Source: DASUAS01 sp036271015 | GTDB taxonomy: Bacteria > Actinomycetota > Acidimicrobiia > IMCC26256 > DASPTH01 | Assembly: GCA_036271015.1 (NCBI GenBank) | Contig: DATBBL010000425.1 | Location: forward strand, 1-31,886 | Direction of reading: 5' to 3' | DNA length: 31,886 bases | Shown: piece by piece, positions 29,553 to 31,886 of the stretch | Layout of the letters: the number at the start of each line of letters is the position of its first letter | Position numbering within the stretch: position 1 is the first letter of the stretch | Made by a program: the position numbers and the translations under genes | The notes under the pieces: generated by a model | Told to the model about the DNA's origin: nothing | What the model saw: the letters and a program-made list of their open reading frames with translations, nothing else | Database searches by the model: none

Positions 29553-30530
29553 ATGGACATCGTGAAGCTCGGACGGACCGGTCTCGACGTCTCCCGCATC
29601 TGCCTGGGGTGCATGAGCTACGGCGAAGGCTCGCGTGGCGGCCATCCCTGGGCGCTCGACGAGGAGTCGTCGCGCCCGTTCTACAAGCAGGCGCTCGACG
29701 CCGGCATCAACTTCTTCGACACCGCCAACGTCTACTCGGGGGGGACCAGCGAGGAGTTCCTCGGCCGCGCGCTGCACGATCTCGGCGTGAACCGCGACGA
29801 GGTCGTCATCGCGACGAAGGTGAGCGGTCCGATGCGCACGGGGCCGAACGGCGTCGGGCTGTCCCGCAAGGCGATCCTGGCCGAGGTCGACCACAGCCTC
29901 CGGCGGCTGGGCACCGACTTCATCGACCTGTACCAGATCCACCGGCTCGACCGGCGCACGCCGATGGAGGAGATGCTCGAGGCGCTGCACGACGTCGTGC
30001 AGGCGGGCAAGGTGCGGTACCTCGGCGCGTCGTCGATGTGGGCGTGGGAGTTCAGCAAGGCGCTGTATATCGCCGAGGCGAACGGCTGGACGAAGTTCGT
30101 CAGCATGCAGGACCACTACAACCTCCTCAACCGGGAGGAGGAGCGGGAGATGCTGCCGCTCTGCCTCGACCAGGGCGTCGGCGTCATCCCGTGGAGCCCG
30201 CTCGCCCGGGGTCGGCTCGCCCGCCCGTGGGACGAGGTCACCGAGCGGTCGCAGAGCGATGCGTTCGGCTCGACGCTCTACGACGAGGCGACCGACCGGG
30301 TGATCGTGGACCGCGTCGCCGAGGTCGCCGGTGCGCGAGGCGTGCCGATGGCGCAGGTCGCGACCGCGTGGATGCTGTCGAGGCCGGCGGTGACCGCGCC
30401 CATCATCGGCGCCACCAAGGCGCACCACATCGACGACGCGGTCGCGGCGGTCGACCTGGTGCTCAGCGACGACGAGATCGCCCGGCTCGAGGAGCCGTAC
30501 CGCCCCCACGCCGTCGCCGGCTTCGCCTGA
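29553..30530 (+). CDS. aldo/keto reductase
   Basis: A 325-residue NADPH-dependent aldo/keto reductase of the YdjG/Tas type. The catalytic tetrad is visible: D56 and Y61 in FDTANVYSGG, K89 in VIATKVS and H130 in YQIHRLD. Other landmarks are GRTGLDVSRICLGCMSYG at the start, PWSPLARGRLARP, and GATKAHHIDDAVAAVDL near the end for the cofactor phosphate. It reduces aldehydes or ketones to alcohols; the substrate is unknown. It has no Shine-Dalgarno sequence and probably starts from the -10 at 29537. It is divergent from dodecin and is followed by a 359-base non-coding region. Confidence 0.95.
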   Translation: MDIVKLGRTGLDVSRICLGCMSYGEGSRGGHPWALDEESSRPFYKQALDAGINFFDTANVYSGGTSEEFLGRALHDLGVNRDEVVIATKVSGPMRTGPNGVGLSRKAILAEVDHSLRRLGTDFIDLYQIHRLDRRTPMEEMLEALHDVVQAGKVRYLGASSMWAWEFSKALYIAEANGWTKFVSMQDHYNLLNREEEREMLPLCLDQGVGVIPWSPLARGRLARPWDEVTERSQSDAFGSTLYDEATDRVIVDRVAEVAGARGVPMAQVATAWMLSRPAVTAPIIGATKAHHIDDAVAAVDLVLSDDEIARLEEPYRPHAVAGFA

Positions 30531-30558
30531 GCGATCGCAGGTTCGTCAGGGCCCCGTG

Positions 30559-30575
30559 CCCGTCCGCTCGACGGG
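30559..30575 (+). terminator. hairpin after the aldo/keto reductase gene
   Basis: CCCGTC and GACGGG form a perfect 6-bp stem with a CGCTC loop, 29 bases after the stop of the aldo/keto reductase gene. A terminator is the likely role; no T-run follows. Confidence 0.5.
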
Positions 30576-30639
30576 ATCCGGCTCGAATCGCAGACCGGCT
30601 TTACGCGTTCTTGACGCCCGGGGACAGAAATTCGCGCCC

Positions 30640-30889
30640 TATACATGGTGGGGCCGTGTTCGCGGCGCTGTGATCTCCGTACCGGTTCGGCCGCGCCGCG
30701 TCCGGCGGCGAGACCGGTGAGGAAACGAGGAGGTGGACCTTGGGTACCGACGAGCCCCCGAGTACCGACACCGTGACATCCACCTCTCGGATCGCGTCCT
30801 AATCGCCCGCACGCCTGCGGCGACAGACGCGAGAGCTTTCGGTCTTCGCGCGACCGGGTTCCCCGCTGCACGACGAGGAGGTGACCCCA
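30640..30889 (+). promoter_or_regulatory. promoter and stem-loop-rich 5' leader of the ABC permease gene
   Basis: The 359-base region between the aldo/keto reductase and the permease has no convincing long gene. A -10-like TATACAT (30640-30646) would give a leader of roughly 235 bases. Within it lie: a stem CGCCGC/GCGGCG closed by ACCGGT/ACCGGT (about 30680-30715); GGAGGTGGA (30729-30737) pairing with TCCACCTCT (30779-30787) around an inner GGTAC/GTACC stem; TCGCGTC (30792-30798) with GACGCGA (30826-30832) around a further hairpin; and CGGTC/GACCG (30840-30856) shortly before the ribosome binding site. This is consistent with a cis-acting regulatory RNA. No known riboswitch consensus was recognised. 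Confidence 0.45.
30740..30802 (+). CDS. possible 20-residue leader peptide
   Basis: A TTG-started ORF encoding a Thr/Ser-rich peptide (start GTDEPPSTDT, end STSRIAS). GAGGAGG stands six bases before the TTG, an excellent ribosome binding site, yet a TTG start and the small size make it uncertain. That site lies in the stem pairing 30729-30737 with 30779-30787, so translation would compete with folding. It could couple translation to the structure of the permease leader. Confidence 0.25.
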   Translation: MGTDEPPSTDTVTSTSRIAS

Positions 30890-31886
30890 GTGGCCACCCA
30901 GTTCCCGACTCGCGGCGCGCTGCGCCGCCCACCGATCCGACCCGTCGACATCGTCGTCGGACTCGGTGGCCTGGCGCTGCTGTACGCGTTGGTGCGGCTG
31001 GGATCGTCGATGAACGCGAGCTTCATCCCGAAGTCGGCGACGACGAAGGTGAGCACCGATCCCGTCGACCTGCCGTACTACGCGGCGCGCTCGCTGTTGC
31101 GCATGTTCATCGCGCTGTTCTTCTCGGTGCTGTTCACGTTCGTGTACGGCACCGCGGCGGCGCGGCTCCGACGAGCCGAAGTGGTCTTGATCCCGGCGCT
31201 CGACATCCTGCAGTCGGTCCCGATCCTCGGGTTCCTCTCGATCACGGTGACCGCGTTCATCGCGCTGTTCCCGGGTTCGCTCCTGGGCCTGGAGTGCGCG
31301 GCGATCTTTGCGATCTTCACGTCGCAGGCGTGGAACCTGACGTTCTCCTTCTACCACTCACTGGTGTCGCAGCCCCGGGAGCTCGACGAGGCGGCGCGGC
31401 TGTTCCGGCTGACGAAGTGGCAGCGGTTCTGGAAGCTCGACGTCCCGCAGTCGATGATCGGGTTGGTGTGGAACGGGATGATGAGCTTCGGTGGTGGTTG
31501 GTTCTTCCTCGTCGCCGCCGAGTCGATCAGCGTGCTGAACAAGAAGTACGCGCTGCCCGGGATCGGCAGCTACGTCGCGGCGGCGTCCGCCGACGGCGAC
31601 CTCGGGCTCGTCCTGCTGGCCATCGTGGTCATGGTCGTCATGGTGCTGGGGGTCAACTTCTTCTTCTGGCGGCCGCTGGTGGCCTGGTCAGAGCGGTTCC
31701 GCAACGAGACCAGCGAGTCGTCCGAGCGGCCTCGGAGCCTCGTCTACGACGCCCTCCGGAGCTCGAGCCTGCCCCGCGCACTCGGACAGGAGTTGGATCC
31801 CGTGGGGCGCCTGCTCGACCGCGCCACCCGACCGTTCGGACTCGCCGAGCATCCCCTCCACTCTGACGTCCGGCGCCGGCGGGTCG
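30890..31886 (+). CDS. ABC transporter permease, anion-type duplicated permease (partial, 3' end outside window)
   Basis: The first 332 codons of a BPD_transp_1-type inner-membrane permease. Hydrophobic spans start with VDIVVGLGGLALLYALVRLG (about residues 18-38) and continue with LLRMFIALFFSVLFTFVYG, VVLIPALDILQSVPILGFLS, AIFAIFTSQAWNLTFSF and LAIVVMVVMVLGVNFFFW. The EAA loop that docks on the ATPase is at about 167-186 (EAARLFRLTKWQRFWKLDVP). After the first permease unit a hydrophilic linker begins (about residue 280 onward), as in the double-length anion permeases of the COG4986 type, so a second unit is expected outside the window. The GTG start has GAGGAGG eight bases upstream. The transported ion cannot be named; the substrate-binding and ATPase genes are not in the window. 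Confidence 0.88.
   Translation, partial: MATQFPTRGALRRPPIRPVDIVVGLGGLALLYALVRLGSSMNASFIPKSATTKVSTDPVDLPYYAARSLLRMFIALFFSVLFTFVYGTAAARLRRAEVVLIPALDILQSVPILGFLSITVTAFIALFPGSLLGLECAAIFAIFTSQAWNLTFSFYHSLVSQPRELDEAARLFRLTKWQRFWKLDVPQSMIGLVWNGMMSFGGGWFFLVAAESISVLNKKYALPGIGSYVAAASADGDLGLVLLAIVVMVVMVLGVNFFFWRPLVAWSERFRNETSESSERPRSLVYDALRSSSLPRALGQELDPVGRLLDRATRPFGLAEHPLHSDVRRRRV

Noticed and set aside
30577..30610. Possible tRNA T-arm-like sequence (GGCTCGAATCGC) downstream of the aldo/keto reductase gene
   Set aside because: No matching acceptor, D or anticodon arms could be built around it.
30640..30889. Leader considered as a ydaO (c-di-AMP) or ykkC (guanidine) riboswitch
   Set aside because: The conserved single-stranded blocks of these families could not be found by eye; only helices are evident, so no class is assigned.
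30733..31866. 377-codon plus-strand open frame starting GTG in the permease leader
   Set aside because: It runs out of frame through the permease gene, gives an Arg/Pro-rich product without domains, and the permease frame from 30890 shows clear membrane segments and an EAA loop.

Overview
This window is GC-rich chromosomal DNA from a high-GC actinobacterium. The signs are GTG starts, 1-4 base stop/start overlaps between genes, likely leaderless promoters, two F420-type enzyme families (Ddn-like and LLM class) and many TetR/acyl-CoA genes. The general flavour resembles uncultured Acidimicrobiia, but that placement is inference. No rRNA, tRNA, CRISPR array, transposase or phage gene was seen.

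Layout. (1) Positions 1-3013, minus strand: a Ddn-like F420 oxidoreductase, an EthD-like protein, a possible 24-residue small protein, an SDR, an NTF2/SnoaL-fold protein and a truncated epoxide-hydrolase-type alpha/beta hydrolase. (2) Positions 3118-9415, plus strand, divergent from (1): TauD/TfdA dioxygenase, SnoaL-fold protein, a double-length class III CoA-transferase, a DUF35 zinc-ribbon/OB protein, an Ltp2-like thiolase-fold protein and an amidohydrolase, tightly coupled. (3) Positions 9447-12824, minus strand: SDR, amidohydrolase, crotonase and TetR, with a second, divergent TetR at 12942. (4) Positions 13673-15311, plus strand: two exported Ig/Fn3-like proteins that do not fit the metabolic theme. 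(5) Positions 15316-18118, minus strand: class III CoA-transferase and aldehyde dehydrogenase. (6) Positions 18348-20996, plus strand: D-aminoacylase-type amidohydrolase and crotonase. (7) Positions 21035-29160, minus strand: a heteromeric-type acyl-CoA dehydrogenase pair, SDR, TetR, amidohydrolase, cyclase-family hydrolase, LLM oxidoreductase and another acyl-CoA dehydrogenase. (8) Positions 29217-31886: dodecin, aldo/keto reductase, a structured leader and the 5' part of an ABC anion-type permease.

How it works together. Most of the window looks like a catabolic island. A hydrophobic or cyclic substrate would be activated to a CoA thioester, desaturated (acyl-CoA dehydrogenases), hydrated (crotonases), oxidised (SDRs) and cleaved, probably by the Ltp2-like/DUF35 pair in a retro-aldol manner as in steroid side-chain degradation. 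Oxygenase, hydrolase and F420 enzymes would do ring or side-chain chemistry. The substrate cannot be told from the sequence. Three TetR regulators and several palindromes suggest local control. One palindrome, CTGACG-N3-CGTCAG, occurs both in front of the TetR gene at 26033 and in the promoter region of the amidohydrolase at 18348, linking these two blocks.

The most unusual points are the Ltp2-like/DUF35/fused CoA-transferase operon, the shared operator, the stem-loop-rich leader before the ABC permease, a 61-bp tandem repeat in the aldehyde dehydrogenase leader, and the pair of exported proteins with a common post-signal motif.
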